This document shows positions 27,101 through 36,365 of a stretch of DNA of 64,000 nt, piece by piece (position 1 is the first letter of the stretch; the number at the start of each line of letters is the position of its first letter). The DNA is from Hofstenia miamia (taxonomy: Eukaryota; Xenacoelomorpha; Acoela; Hofsteniidae). The translations under genes and the position numbers were made by a program. The DNA is taken from positions 1,242,848 through 1,306,847 of the forward strand of contig CABFPE010000155.1 of the NCBI GenBank assembly GCA_900660155.1, written 5' to 3'. Below the pieces are notes generated by a model. It saw nothing but the letters and a program-made list of their open reading frames with translations. It had not been told where the DNA came from and did no database searches.

Positions 27101-30100
27101 ACTTGAGAGAAGTGCCGATATTCTTAGAAACTACTCTCGGGGATTATGGAAACTGTCGACAGTCTCAAATTGTAGGTTTCCAAAAATTAAAATTTGACTG
27201 TGAAAGTTGATTCTCCAATGAAAACTTTATGGTCGCCTTATTAGTTGTCAAGTTTAAAAATTTAGAGTGAACGAGTGCTAAACACTAGCTGAGAAAAATT
27301 ACTAATGAAATTTATTATTTGTTTAAATCTGGTAAATAATCTTTCAAAAATCTCAATTTAATTCTAAAACAGACAGACAGTCAAAATCGAATTCAAAAGA
27401 AACTGTAAGCTACTGTTGAAAAATCGATAGAGCAGGTCGAAAGCAGAACATTGCACAGTATACGGCTGCGAAATATGTACAACAATAAAAGACATTCAAT
27501 CACATGATGATGCATTTAATTTGTATCAGTGGCGCGTTTCAGGGGGGGGGTCGAACGCCACCGACTTTTGAGGCCAACTGCGAACACTTAATTAAAAACA
27601 TTCTCCAAGCATTTATGGTTTTCTAATCGCAGACAAATTTCGTGATTATCTTATTTATACACCATGTGTGGTAAAATTCTATATCAAATTATGGTATAAC
27701 AAATGCCATAATTTTCTACAAATTAACTTATGAAACTGGACATTGATGTATTCAATACGTTTCAAGATTTCAAATGGAATTGGTCATAAAATTAATGATA
27801 TCATATCTTCTGTAATTGCTAAATTCAATTAACGGTGGCTAAAAATTGCTAGTGCTGAACCACGTCAGAATTAAAAGCACATAATAAACTATCCGTGAAA
27901 TAGAAAATTCTTGATAAATATTTAAAATATGTCTTCCAACATTAAAGCAACAACTTTTCTGAATATTTTATTTTTTTACAAATTATTTACCTTGATTTCA
28001 AGTGTGACCTAGAATATTTATGATAAAATGTTTTTTGTTTTGAACATTTGGGACAGTTTATAAGAAACGTCATTCGAAATAGCGATTCTAAAATAAAGTT
28101 ACGTCATTGAATGCTAAGGCCAATCCATAGACAGATGTTTATTTTAATAAAAAATATTTTTTTTATTGAAATAAACGCAAATTCGGTAAACATTGTTTAA
28201 TAAGAAATATATGCTGAGAGCAGAGTGTTTCAAAAGTTTTCAGAAGCTGGCGTAGGAGCCGAAGTTTTAAAAATTCACTCGATTGGGATCCGAAAAAAAT
28301 TGTTATTAGCATTGCAAAGTCAGTTTTTACATCAAGGATTGCAATTGAATTACTCGACGAGTGTTAATAAATATAGTAGAGCAAAAACTGAATCATTTTG
28401 GTATCATGATGCAATGACACAGACCTACAAATACCCGGAGCTGGAACCATAAATTAAGAATTACTTCTAATTTATTCCAAATAAGTAGTTTGGAACACGA
28501 GACGAAATAATTTCATGAGACTATTGTAGCACGGCACTGGTACAATAACCAAATCCACTCGGTACTAAATGGAAATGAAATCAATAGAATTTTGACCCCA
28601 CAGGACGCTATTAAGTATGTAGTGACAAATGAGTAAATGTGAAATATATACAGAATTTTTTTCCAATTTTTAAACATTAATATTATTTTTAAAAAATAAA
28701 TTTAGTATATAATAGTAAAGTTCAATAAAGAACTGGGAATGAGTTTACCAAAATATTAATTATTCTTTTGATTTTTAAAGTTTCAATTAAGGTTAAATTT
28801 AAGCATTAAAATCAGGAAAAATAAATTTTCATTAAGTGATCTTAAATGGAAATCACTATTACATTTAAAATTATTGAAGTTTAATTTGATTCGATTCCTA
28901 TTTTCTGAGGTCAGTTTCGAACAGGGACGATAATTACATACAATTAAACCGATAGAATAGTTACAATTAGAATCTGCACTTTGGTGCACATGCACTGAAT
29001 CTATTAATTACGCTTTTTGCTCATGCAAAATATAAGAGCGTGGGGATTTGAAATTCATTTCATGAATTAATAATGAATCGGTTGAGTTAGAAACTGAATT
29101 TAAAGCTTTCATATTTCCCAAGATCTCGTACATTAAATAAAGAATGAAAAACGACAGAAAAAATTGAATCTGCCAGAATCTACTTTGTGAAAAGTGGCAA
29201 ACTGGTGAACTCTACAGTCTGCCAAAAAACTCGAGAATTGCACTTAGTAGAAAGAAACTTATGTGCAGGCTTTCTTCTCCATTAGGGTTTAAATTTAAAC
29301 TCTGTTCACAAGTATAAATTAAAGGGGAAATCAAATACGGATTAACATGACAACACAATGTATATAAATTATGCCTAAAAACATTAATATTAATATGAGC
29401 GCGTTTAACTAATTTACAGCGTACTTGAATTTGCTTAATTGTTTTATTCGATGTGGATGAAGAAATCGAATGAGTGAACGTTAACATAAATTCGTAGTAT
29501 TGTGCAATTATGCGACTTACATATGCTAGACTAACTGGCGTTAGGATTCCTGCTTTTAGCGTAAGTAGACCCAATATGAGATAGAAGAGAGAGCATACTA
29601 AAGTGATGATCGGCATCAGAATATTCCAGCCTTGAAAAAACATGTAGCCTGACCACAGCAAAAGCACCAAGCACAAGTAAAACATTGCCACCCGAAAACG
29701 GATGACAGCAGTAGTGTGGCATGATATCTTGTACTGGGCCTCGATTTTTGAAGAGTTAAATCGCGGCCATAGGAAGGCCAATTTCGCTTGTCGTTCAAAT
29801 ATGTATGGAAAGATTAACCGTAGAAACCAATTTCTCCTAAAATCAATAGATTTAAGCAAATACATAACTGTTAGAAGCACACTAGAGCAACTAAATTTAT
29901 ACACACTAGTAGAGCCTGAAGCAGTTAACTGGCTAACCGATTTCAATGAGATTAAGCGGTTACCATTTCATTAACCGACAATATTCAAAATGTGAACACA
30001 ACATTAAAAATGGAGGAGATAGGTGTTGTAAATATGGTGCAGTGTTGGTATTTGCAGATGTTTTACATGCGGCGAATGCTACGTGCATTCCTGGAGATTT

Positions 30101-32743
30101 TACTTCTTTTCCATCAATTTGATTTTGAGCGGGAAATTTCTATGTTTTATTTGTTCTGTAGTGTGTACGGGATGTGTTTTGTATTCAAGATGCGCTATAG
30201 CTCCAAACTGGGTATGTCAGCATTTTAAGAAGCTAGAATCTTAGAAGAAATTTCAATTTCAATTGTGCAAAGATGATCTAAAATTCAGTGGGGAAATTTT
30301 CACTTAATCGGCTAACCGGTAAATTTGACATTGGTTATGCTGAAAAATACCTGGTAGAGGCCCTATAGATATACACTAAGATATCGATAAGGGGGTCCCA
30401 GTGACTTGATCTTGGAAAAGCATGGAATTATTTCCATGTTTCACAATTGAAACACCGAAAACTTGGAGAGTCTTGATTTACCAAGAAAATTGCCAAAACA
30501 TTCAAGTTCCACATGTGGAAATTGCAAGACACTACATGTATATTTAAAACAACAAGAACTTGTATGTACCACATGTGGGAATACAAAGTTTTACAATGTA
30601 AATCATTTACTTAGAAAGTCTTCACTTATTAATACAACTAATAATTATCTATTAGTCCTAATCAACAAATGTATGTCAGGAAGATAAAATTGTACTACTT
30701 ATGAAAAATTTACTAAATTGCAAGAAAATTTATTGTATAATAGCACAAAACTTTTGATATAAAAAATATAGGAAAAATAGAATGAAAAATCGACAGTATA
30801 AAGTCGAAGGTACAGCATTATGGAATTCGTACAAGATACACACATTCTTAGAAATATAAAACTAATACGAAGATAATTGTGACACATCATTTAAAATTGT
30901 AAAATAATTCAAATTATTATAATTATTATTATTATAATTCAAATTATATTATAATTTATGCAAAATTGCAGCATAGAGATAGTACTAGATGGAAATTATT
31001 AAAACTCCATTTTAGTTCCTTTTTAAGTTGCTTCTAAAAATGATTTTTAAATCTAATCAAAGTGAAAACATTCTATTTTAATTTCTTATGTGCAAAATTA
31101 TTAGCACAATGTTGAAGAATATATACGAGGACATATTCAGCAAAACTTGCGTTATTTTCAAAATAAAACATGTAATTACTGTGGGAATTACAATTTTTAC
31201 TGTAGCTTATCCAAGACTTCCATGTGACCTGCTATGGGAATTATAATATTTTAAAATTTTTCTTCTACAGGAATGCAATGGAAAACGGATTCATTAAAAC
31301 TACTAATTACGAGTAAACAAGAATCTTATATTTTTGATGGAGCAAATTTAATTAAAATTATATTTGACAGAAAAAAGTTACTTCTAGTACTAAAAATAAA
31401 TTATGACATGTACATACATTATCATAAAACATTTCATTGTATAGAGAGAGTGAAGATTGTGTTTTAATAAATGTGCTTTCATGTTTCAATTGTAATGTCG
31501 ATAATTAGATTATTTCAAAAATTGATGACACTCTAATGTGTCTATTTCATAAAATGTAATTGACATTTCTAGAATAGAATGTAAGAATCGTAGAGAGTGC
31601 GGTAATACCGCGGTAGCGTTTTTAACAATTGCGGTGGTTAGCGGTAGAATTAAAACAACTTGCGGTGGCATAAAAGTTATACAGATAACGTGTTTTGCTT
31701 AAAGATTGAAAATTGACAAAATACCTAAGAAATTGTCTTTAAACATTTCTACGGATGATCCATAACTCTAAAAAGCAATTTAGAAATATCTATTTTATCT
31801 TACGAGGGCAAAAAACCAGTTTGTTGCGGTATACAGAGGTAGAAAAACACTCATTGCGGTGTTAAGCGGTGAAGTTTTTTCACTGTGGTGGAAAAATTTC
31901 TACAAAACCTGTACCGCGCTCACCTTTAGTAAGAGGTTCGTAAATATATTTTTAGATAACTCTATAAAACTGAATGCAGTACTGAGGTCAAGCAGTTAAT
32001 CGACTGGAAATATATTTGATCTAGATTCGATTTCACTTTTCTGTAATTGATAAACTTGCGCTAGTCGAAGGTTTTTGCAATGGTTTATGCTAAATTGATC
32101 GTCCCAGATTATTGCGTCGATGTCTGGCGACTTAGAATATATTTAAAAACATCAAACACACTATGCCGATGCATTTATGTGATGGAATCCATATAATGAT
32201 CGCTGACCTTGAATATGATGCATAACTAATGTTAAAAAACCTTTAAAAGAAATGCAAGCAATATTTCTTAACAGGTCAATGCGCATAGCTTTGAAATGAA
32301 ACGATTTTAATTGGGAAAAGTAAGTAAATTGAACATTCAATTAAACAGCTTCTGTCGAACAAAATTGAAAGCAGTAGTATTCCATGTATGACATATGCGA
32401 GGTCGACATGTCTATCAAACTTATAAAATTTTCCAAATAAAATTTTCATTAAGTAAAATAACTTTTACAAAGGTAATATTGAACTTAATCTGCAAATTCT
32501 CAATGTCAATTCGCATTGACATACTGATATATGTTTTATATACAGGAAAAACTTCCAAAGATTTTCATCGCCACACCTGGAAAACAAACTGTTTTATAGG
32601 ATTGGAGCAAATTATATATATATGATGAGAAATGAAAAGAAATCTTACTTTGGTGGAGAATGTGAAGGATCCGCAGCACTTTGTGAAGTTAGCAACGAAT
32701 CAACACAATCAGGTTCAGCAGAAGCATCTCCATCCTCAGGCAT
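3686..32743 (-). CDS. ADCY9: Adenylyl cyclase type 9-like, 5' half (five exons, 3' end outside the window)
   Basis: The gene encodes a membrane adenylyl cyclase, which makes cAMP from ATP at the plasma membrane under G-protein control. The five exons are 32743-32649, 29836-29521, 21567-21223, 10996-10817 and 3900-3686. They sum to 1151 bases, 383 codons plus two bases, and every junction keeps phase with GT donors and AG acceptors, most acceptors ending TTTAG. The product so far has a short acidic N terminus, six hydrophobic spans, a linker with the MPR box, and the start of catalytic domain C1a with FADIVGFT and GDCYYC. The [11 protein letters not shown] block, with Cys after Gly, points to type 9 and away from other mammalian-type isoforms. 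The rest of C1, the second membrane block and C2 must lie left of the window. Identity comes from remembered family motifs, not from a search. Confidence 0.88.
5322..5477 (-). CDS. Candidate unassigned exon, 52 codons, phase 0 to phase 0
   Basis: On the minus strand an acceptor ending CTCCAG is followed by exactly 156 open bases and then a donor GTTAGT after ATG. The encoded piece begins [18 protein letters not shown], has a basic centre (GSRKKVP) and ends with a hydrophobic stretch ([12 protein letters not shown]). It lies in cyclase intron 4, which is itself phase 0, so inclusion would keep frame. However, it would interrupt the region just before the catalytic core, where exons 4 and 5 already join as in the family. 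It may be a nested gene, a rare cassette exon, or chance. I do not recognise the protein. Confidence 0.25.
5512..5745 (+). CDS. Unrecognised 77-codon frame
   Basis: The frame begins at an ATG ([10 protein letters not shown]) and ends at TAA after IYPHHG. It contains a basic and acidic middle ([14 protein letters not shown]) and a Cys/Phe-rich hydrophobic stretch, with fewer low-complexity codons than other chance frames here. It starts about 35 bases from the candidate minus-strand exon. It has no recognised domain, promoter or splice signal. It is listed because amino-acid composition looks protein-like, with low certainty. Confidence 0.18.
   Translation: MHPIKLSSRFHFNGIRQFFRTLRETPPEERVRILQNSLYTSCFGMIVNLFRIFKDENVDVHRWAYSSLNNFIYPHHG
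9660..9810. other. Isolated GC-rich block in intron 4
   Basis: The block is clearly richer in C and G, and in CpG, than its AT-rich surroundings. On the minus strand it contains GGTTCGATTGG, resembling the pol III B box, which could mark a tRNA-derived SINE. I could not place an A box at the usual distance or find a poly-A or repeat tail, so this stays a suggestion. Confidence 0.2.
10817..10996 (-). CDS. ADCY9: Adenylyl cyclase exon 4: linker into the catalytic core
   Basis: An acceptor GTTTAG precedes GCCAAAGCC, and the donor GTAAGA follows GTTGAA. The 180-base exon gives exactly 60 codons, phase 0 at both ends (residues about 253-312). It contains [17 protein letters not shown], matching the signalling-helix region before C1a, where type 9 cyclases carry a similar IxSVMPR box. 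The tail FRDLRVE joins directly to [11 protein letters not shown] of exon 5, as in the family. The stretch between MPR and the catalytic core is short compared with vertebrate type 9. Confidence 0.9.
11247..11544. mobile_element. hAT-like MITE with perfect 8-bp target duplication
   Basis: The element starts CAGGCGCGGTTTTAG and ends with the inverse of CAGCGCGGTCCTAG, giving imperfect TIRs. It is bounded on both sides by AAACAGTT (11239-11246 and 11545-11552), an exact 8-bp direct duplication as hAT transposases make. The 298-bp interior is AT-rich and has no transposase frame, so it must have been moved in trans. The perfect duplication suggests a fairly recent insertion. Confidence 0.85.
13124..13141. 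repeat. Perfect 18-base palindrome
   Basis: The sequence CCAAGGTGTACACCTTGG reads the same on both strands. It lies in intron 3 of the cyclase gene with no repeat around it. It could be a dimeric protein-binding site or chance. Confidence 0.6.
13986..14225 (+). pseudogene. First reading frame of the decayed RT element, possibly gag/capsid-like
   Basis: This open stretch of about 79 codons runs from a TAA to a TAG just before the polymerase remains. It is leucine-rich and looks helical (for example [19 protein letters not shown]), followed by an acidic tail. Its position, directly upstream of a polymerase on the same strand, fits a capsid or gag gene remnant. I recognise no specific fold or zinc knuckle. 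It may be only the C-terminal part of a longer protein. Confidence 0.35.
14245..15570 (+). pseudogene. Decayed reverse transcriptase/RNase H polymerase, no integrase seen
   Basis: The polymerase is broken by several stops and frameshifts. In order it shows an N-terminal block with [14 protein letters not shown] (14245-14522), [13 protein letters not shown] and [12 protein letters not shown] (14541-14741), PMGLA near 14790, an altered catalytic box AGDIVLT near 14880 where YxDD is expected, [14 protein letters not shown] near 15011-15055, and RNase H blocks [18 protein letters not shown] and TDSQPLY (15144-15467). NPADVPSR follows in another frame at 15541-15564. The RLVxDFS, LDxxSAFYHL and NPADxPSR blocks are arranged as in hepadnavirus-type polymerases, but DIRS or BEL/Pao elements share parts of this set. 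No integrase zinc finger or DDE core follows in the next 2 kb. The catalytic box is altered and the copy is inactive. Confidence 0.7.
16174..16201. repeat. (TA)n microsatellite
   Basis: About 14 TA units in an AT-rich intron. It has no neighbouring gene feature. Confidence 0.9.
17266..17886 (-). CDS. Unrecognised long open frame in intron 3
   Basis: An open frame of about 206 codons is unusual in DNA this AT-rich. The first ATG with a signal-peptide-like start begins [18 protein letters not shown], which would leave roughly 145 residues. The rest has Cys/Lys-rich patches ([12 protein letters not shown]) and no domain I know. It is on the same strand as the cyclase, inside its intron. It may be a decayed element frame or chance. 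Confidence 0.15.
   Translation of the reverse strand: MFVPTTQTVVIHIVEFLSVQRRFKQYRIFDKTKTVILSNHFMNFILICLLMGFIANVYFPRMSIQLLLFRYILGYRGREHGLNKKQPCFKHLKHKTSFHKICQKPRSTTCFLIVIFLMPSRSSFCRNDYNLISFLHKNCLRRYLLLINLKAHRSTQPIPFKYFTMLGHLSEEPYLFLHRVHEYIKQIHITVQMSISLLFFLNNLFE
18028..18182. repeat. (TA)n microsatellite with a 90-base assembly gap (18058-18147)
   Basis: TA repeats stand on both sides of 90 Ns, so the gap is within a long simple repeat that could not be assembled. Its true length is unknown. The short frames translated through it are artefacts. Confidence 0.95.
19767..19879. mobile_element. 113-bp GC-rich hAT-like MITE with near-perfect 8-bp target duplication
   Basis: The ends read CAGTGGCATACGCAGGGG and, inverted, CAGGGGCGGACCCAGG, a pair of termini widespread in small invertebrate hAT MITEs. 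The flanks are TTGTTGGC (19759-19766) and ATGTTGGC (19880-19887), seven of eight bases alike. The interior has GGGGGG/CCCCCC runs that would fold into a hairpin. No coding capacity. Confidence 0.8.
21223..21567 (-). CDS. ADCY9: Adenylyl cyclase exon 3: membrane spans 3 to 6
   Basis: An acceptor GTTTAG precedes GTGCGGTATTTG, and the donor GT follows GCCATTGTTCAG. The 345 bases give exactly 115 codons, phase 0 at both ends (residues about 138-252). It encodes several hydrophobic spans, among them [31 protein letters not shown] and [18 protein letters not shown], then [15 protein letters not shown]. It ends with [14 protein letters not shown], corresponding to the conserved RSxxFLKVGQSI box of type 9 cyclases before the linker. 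The N-terminal codon GTG is internal to the protein, not a start. Confidence 0.9.
21568..29520. other. ADCY9: Intron 2 of the cyclase gene
   Basis: The 7.9-kb AT-rich intron holds a 143-bp MITE (24792-24934), two isolated hAT-like ends (CAGTGGCGTAAC at about 25613 and CAGTGGCGCG at about 27529, no partner found), and an unrecognised plus-strand frame near 28225-28452 followed in another frame by open sequence to about 28640. I see no RNA gene and no tandem array. Confidence 0.7.
24792..24934. mobile_element. 143-bp MITE with about 43-base terminal inverted repeats
   Basis: The left end reads GTAGAGCGCAAACGATACA and continues ACTTTCGTTGC, and the right end is its near-exact inverse (GCCGCGCGCAAACGATACA when inverted). 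The match extends to CCAATTA, about 43 bases per arm. The word CTTAG flanks both sides (24787-24791 and 24935-24939), a possible 5-bp target duplication. Only about 55 bases separate the arms, so the element is essentially a hairpin. It has no coding capacity, and I cannot assign a superfamily from these ends. Confidence 0.75.
29521..29836 (-). CDS. ADCY9: Adenylyl cyclase exon 2: N-terminal cytosolic tail and membrane spans 1 and 2
   Basis: An acceptor TTTTAG precedes GAGAAATTGG, and a perfect donor GTAAGT follows GCATAT. The 316 bases start with the third base of a Lys codon and then give 105 codons (residues about 33-137). It encodes [19 protein letters not shown], equivalent to the LFERxxxxWWDPKF box that precedes the first span in type 9, then spans [19 protein letters not shown] and [18 protein letters not shown]. 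It joins exon 3 as PVSLAY then VRYLAC, in phase 0. The surrounding frame stays open upstream and downstream, so splice sites, not stops, set the limits. Confidence 0.9.
30463..30687 (+). CDS. Short frame with a two-CxxC zinc-ribbon-like pattern
   Basis: The frame encodes [12 protein letters not shown], then 16 residues after the first CxxC a second pair [11 protein letters not shown], the spacing of a small zinc ribbon. The rest, about 35 residues, is featureless and ends at TAA. The start used is not an ATG with context, so it may be an exon or a remnant of a longer protein on the strand opposite to the cyclase. Zinc ribbons of this form occur in transcription factors and in several mobile elements; I cannot choose. 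Confidence 0.3.
   Translation: MESLDLPRKLPKHSSSTCGNCKTLHVYLKQQELVCTTCGNTKFYNVNHLLRKSSLINTTNNYLLVLINKCMSGR
31591..31925. mobile_element. GCGGT-rich non-autonomous DNA element
   Basis: The left end reads TAGAGAGTGCGGTA and the inverted right end AGGTGAGCGCGGTA, 10 of 14 bases alike. The interior repeats TTGCGGTGG/AAGCGGTG words on both sides, unlike the AT-rich surroundings. This layout is common in hAT-related MITEs. Similar GTAAGA words flank it, but no clean 8-bp duplication can be drawn. No transposase frame. Confidence 0.5.
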
Positions 32744-32759
32744 TGCGAGAAGATGGAAG
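32649..32759 (-). CDS. ADCY9: Adenylyl cyclase exon 1 with the proposed start codon
   Basis: An acceptor GTATTTAG precedes CTTCCATCTTCTCGCAATG, and the donor GTAAGA follows CCACCAAA. Translation from the ATG at 32743-32741 gives [17 protein letters not shown] and a Ser/Pro-rich tail, 31 codons plus two bases. The two bases AA combine with the first G of exon 2 to make Lys and continue in the right frame, which supports the exon strongly. I prefer this ATG because the acceptor lies just upstream; two further in-frame ATGs exist upstream (MCCNLF and MVFSF) if that acceptor is not used. The N terminus is much shorter than in vertebrate type 9. Confidence 0.72.
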
Positions 32760-34462
32760 CTAAATACCATGAACAAATTACAACACATTATTCATTATAA
32801 GCTCCAGTTTAACAGTAGGTTAGTGGAATAATTCATTACAAATATATATCATTGCAAACATATGACAGCGCAATGACAATTCCTGATATTAAAATAGATT
32901 GATGAATAAAGAAAACCTGCAATTATAATCATTCAAAACTTTACTACACTTTCTATACGACGCCTGAAAAATTATTACAATGGTGTCATTTTTGGGGACA
33001 TTAAATCCCTTTCAAATTAGTTGTAACAATGTGAATTCCTAAATCAACCAGCCATTGCAGGTAATATAGCACAACTTCATTGAAGTATTAAAGACGTAAA
33101 AGTGAATTTTTGAGGTTCGACTTACAAACAACATTTTTGTAGTGCTTTTAGAAAATGGGTTGAGATTGTTGAACAAATTAAGATTGCAAAAACTAAACGG
33201 TTGGAACAGGAACAGTAACCAATCATTGACGTGAACCCTTTCAATACGATTTGCTAATAATTATGAGTAAATAATTAATGGGTTATGTTATATCAATCTG
33301 GAACTGAACAGCTTGTTTTTCTTAATTTATGAAATCTAGCAGTTTACACTTCGTTACAGAATAACATCTAAACGTATAAATTTCTAGAACGCGTAATTCA
33401 GCAAATGACTATCGCTACACAAAGATGTAATAGTCAAGCTATGTGATATATGTTCTTTTGTGAAGCAATGGCACAATCAATATAACAAATCGGACTTTTT
33501 TGAACCTACCACGAGCCTTAGAAAGTATTTAACGTATATCTACATGTATCTACATGCTCAGTTCAGCACTGGTCTCATTTTTGGAAATCCACGGACTTGT
33601 CGAGTGCCAGAACAACTTCACTGTATTAATTATTATTTTTATCAGGTTTTAGATTTAATACAATGAATTTATTGTTTTGGTTTATGTCATTTCCTTAAAG
33701 GCTAGTGCGTGGTCTCTAGTAGAGATTGAACTTAAAAAATGAGGACGTGCTTATGTCGTGCAATCCAAACAAAACAAGTAATTTTAATTCAACTATATTA
33801 GACGTGTCGAGACTAGCAAGAACTTCATCGATAATTCATCGAAATTTAAATCTTTGTATTGTATGAATTGTAAATGAAACAATATTACAGTCACTTTCTC
33901 TAACGCGTGAAAGAATGCGCATATTAAATATTAATAGAGTACAATGTCGGAAATCCAAATGAAATAAAACATTGCTGAGCGTTAGAAAATTAACTTAAAT
34001 GCGCAGTTTGAAAGAACAAGTGTTTACCTAAATAATGAGCTGCGGCAGTGGCAATAGCTTATAAATAGCTAGAAATTAACTGAATTACCAGGTAAACATG
34101 GGACATTGAGTGTAAACTGAAAAAATCTAAGAAATGCTCAAATTGAAAGTACACAAGCTTAGACTATGTTCTGCAAACATTTCATTACCATTTCAACAGC
34201 AGTTAATGTTGAAAACCGAAGCAAACGCAATTAGACAAGCGCTAAGTACAACTAAGAAAACAAATGATGCAATTTCGTGAATTGAACAATCATTTTTGCA
34301 TGATCACTTGTATATATTGTCCCATAAAAAACTGCGTATTTTCTTTTAAAATGTTGATATAAAATATTCTATTGTTAAAATCATTGTAGCAATAGATATA
34401 TAAGAAATATAGCAAGAGATAGGAATCTATGTTATCATATAAATCGAAATTGAAATCAAAAC

Positions 34463-34761
34463 ATGGTGATCGTTCAGGACAACGCCAGACACCACACCTC
34501 CAGAGCGACAACAACTCATCTAACAGATTACTTCATCAAGTTGGTGAAGCAACCACCGTACTCGCCTGACCCTAATCTTTGTGATCGGTATCTCTTTGTA
34601 AGATTAAAATCACTCCGAACCGGAATTTTGCTGACAGAGATGTTGTTACATTTTTGGATGAGCAAATGCCTCGTTTCACTCGTCATCGAATGAGTAGGAT
34701 TTTGGAGGAACTGCTTGTTGATCTCAACAAAATTGTTGAAAATGATGGAAACTATATTTAA
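34463..34761 (+). pseudogene. 3' fragment of a mariner-type transposase
   Basis: The fragment begins at IVQDNARHHTSRAT and contains QPPYSPDPNLCDRYLF, with 34 residues between the Asp of QDNA and the Asp of LCD, the D34D spacing of mariner transposases. A frameshift near 34620 moves the frame, after which ADRDVVTFLDEQMPRF and ENDGNYI lead to a terminal TAA, resembling mariner C-termini. The first half of the protein, with the DNA-binding domain and first catalytic Asp, is missing, and no TIRs are visible. It is a dead 5'-truncated copy. Confidence 0.8.
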
Positions 34762-36241
34762 ATAACAGTTATTACTTAATATAATATTTGTTACTAATTC
34801 CACTCAAATATATTATAAACACTACTGAACTAAAAACCCTTTTTTAAATATTCTATAAAACAACCTATAAATGTCAGATCAAGTTCGCAAGTCACATCTA
34901 CTTAGCGCATCAATGCTTCCGAACCTTGATGACATTATGGTGATAAATAGCAAAATTCCAAAATTTTTCGTGTAAAATACTTATTGAATGCTACAACAAA
35001 TTAAGAGATGGGTACAGAAAAAAATCTGAGAAAAATGACCTCTGTAAAATAATTTGGTTAATTCAAAATACTTGGTCTCGTATTAAGAAAAAATATTAGT
35101 TTACGAGATTGACAACTCAATCATTAACCACAGGATCATACGGATCAAATTATAGTTGCCTTTGACCAAGCATATGCATTATAATTTCTAAGCCTGTTAA
35201 GTTCGGCTTGTCTACTTAAATCAATTTGAAATATTAACAACTATTTCCGTATTGGCCCAAGGAATCGATCGAACTCAGCGTAGAAATAAAATTGAGAGAT
35301 TCCAGCCCAAAATATTTGCCAAGTTAAGATATTTACACCGAAATAAATATTCAATAATGATAATGGTCATGGTCTACTACATCGGACATAGTCTAAATTT
35401 CTCATTCGCATCTCAGATCAAGATTCCGTCTCATGCCGATATCGAACAGCCAATTTAATCTCGAACGCTGGATGCGGTCGTGGTCCCGTACGATTCGCTC
35501 CACCTACTTAAAACTCCTTATCCCATAGAGTCCAAAGGGAAGAGAAACACGAATTCGACATCCTAAGCAAATCACAGCAGTCAAAGCAAATTAGGTGCAT
35601 GCAATTTTTTTTATTTTAATATTCTATTTTAACGGTCTCTGATTCCAATCCCAAAAAAGATTTTTGGTCCCAATTGACGGTACCAACCCTGATTCCACAA
35701 GATTTTAATGTTAATGAATGCACAGCATCTAGATAATGCATTGTCTTAGGTGCATCAAAAATAAATGTAGAAAGTATACATTTTCCGATAAAGGAAATAA
35801 ATTAACAAGGAATTGTAGAACACAGCAAAAGAATAGATAAAATAGTTGTTAAACGAAATTTGGGTTGAAAATAGGTTAACACGCCACAAAAATGATCAGA
35901 TCATGTAGATTGTCCAATAAAATCCACCATTAATCATTAACTAGAAACATCAATACATTTATTGCTAGGTGTTATAGAACAAAATTTAATAATATATGGG
36001 CGTATAAGAGATTATAAATTGATAAAAATATTTTACAAGATAATGACTTGTGGAGAATAAATGCAACGGCGAAATATCTATACATATATTAACGTAAAGT
36101 TTTACTTATGTATTTGCATGTCACTGTACGGTGCATTCTATCTAAGAACCCATTCACACGGGTGATTTTTATAATATAAAGTTAGGTCTAGCAAAAAATT
36201 ATGGCCTAAACTGAGAGCTAACTAGTTTAAAATATATATAA

Positions 36242-36245
<4 letters not shown>

Positions 36246-36275
<30 letters not shown>

Positions 36276-36328
36276 NNNNNNNNNNNNNNNNNNNNNNNNN
36301 NNNNNNNNNNNNNNNNNNNNNNNNNNNN

Positions 36329-36358
<30 letters not shown>
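36246..36358. repeat. (TA)n microsatellite with a 53-base assembly gap (36276-36328)
   Basis: TA repeats flank 53 Ns on both sides. The true repeat length is unknown. Confidence 0.95.

Positions 36359-36365
<7 letters not shown>

Larger units (their letters stand above)
29837..32648. other. ADCY9: Intron 1 of the cyclase gene
   Basis: This AT-rich intron contains a plus-strand frame with two CxxC pairs (30463-30687), an AT-only stretch near 30900-30960 and a GCGGT-rich element with inverted ends (31591-31925). Nothing else is recognised. Confidence 0.6.

Noticed and set aside
27527-27560. CAGTGGCGCG followed by a G run as a hAT MITE end
   Set aside because: Only one end is visible; limits cannot be set.
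29531-29974. Additional frames on both strands over cyclase exon 2
   Set aside because: Shadows of the exon; no family similarity.
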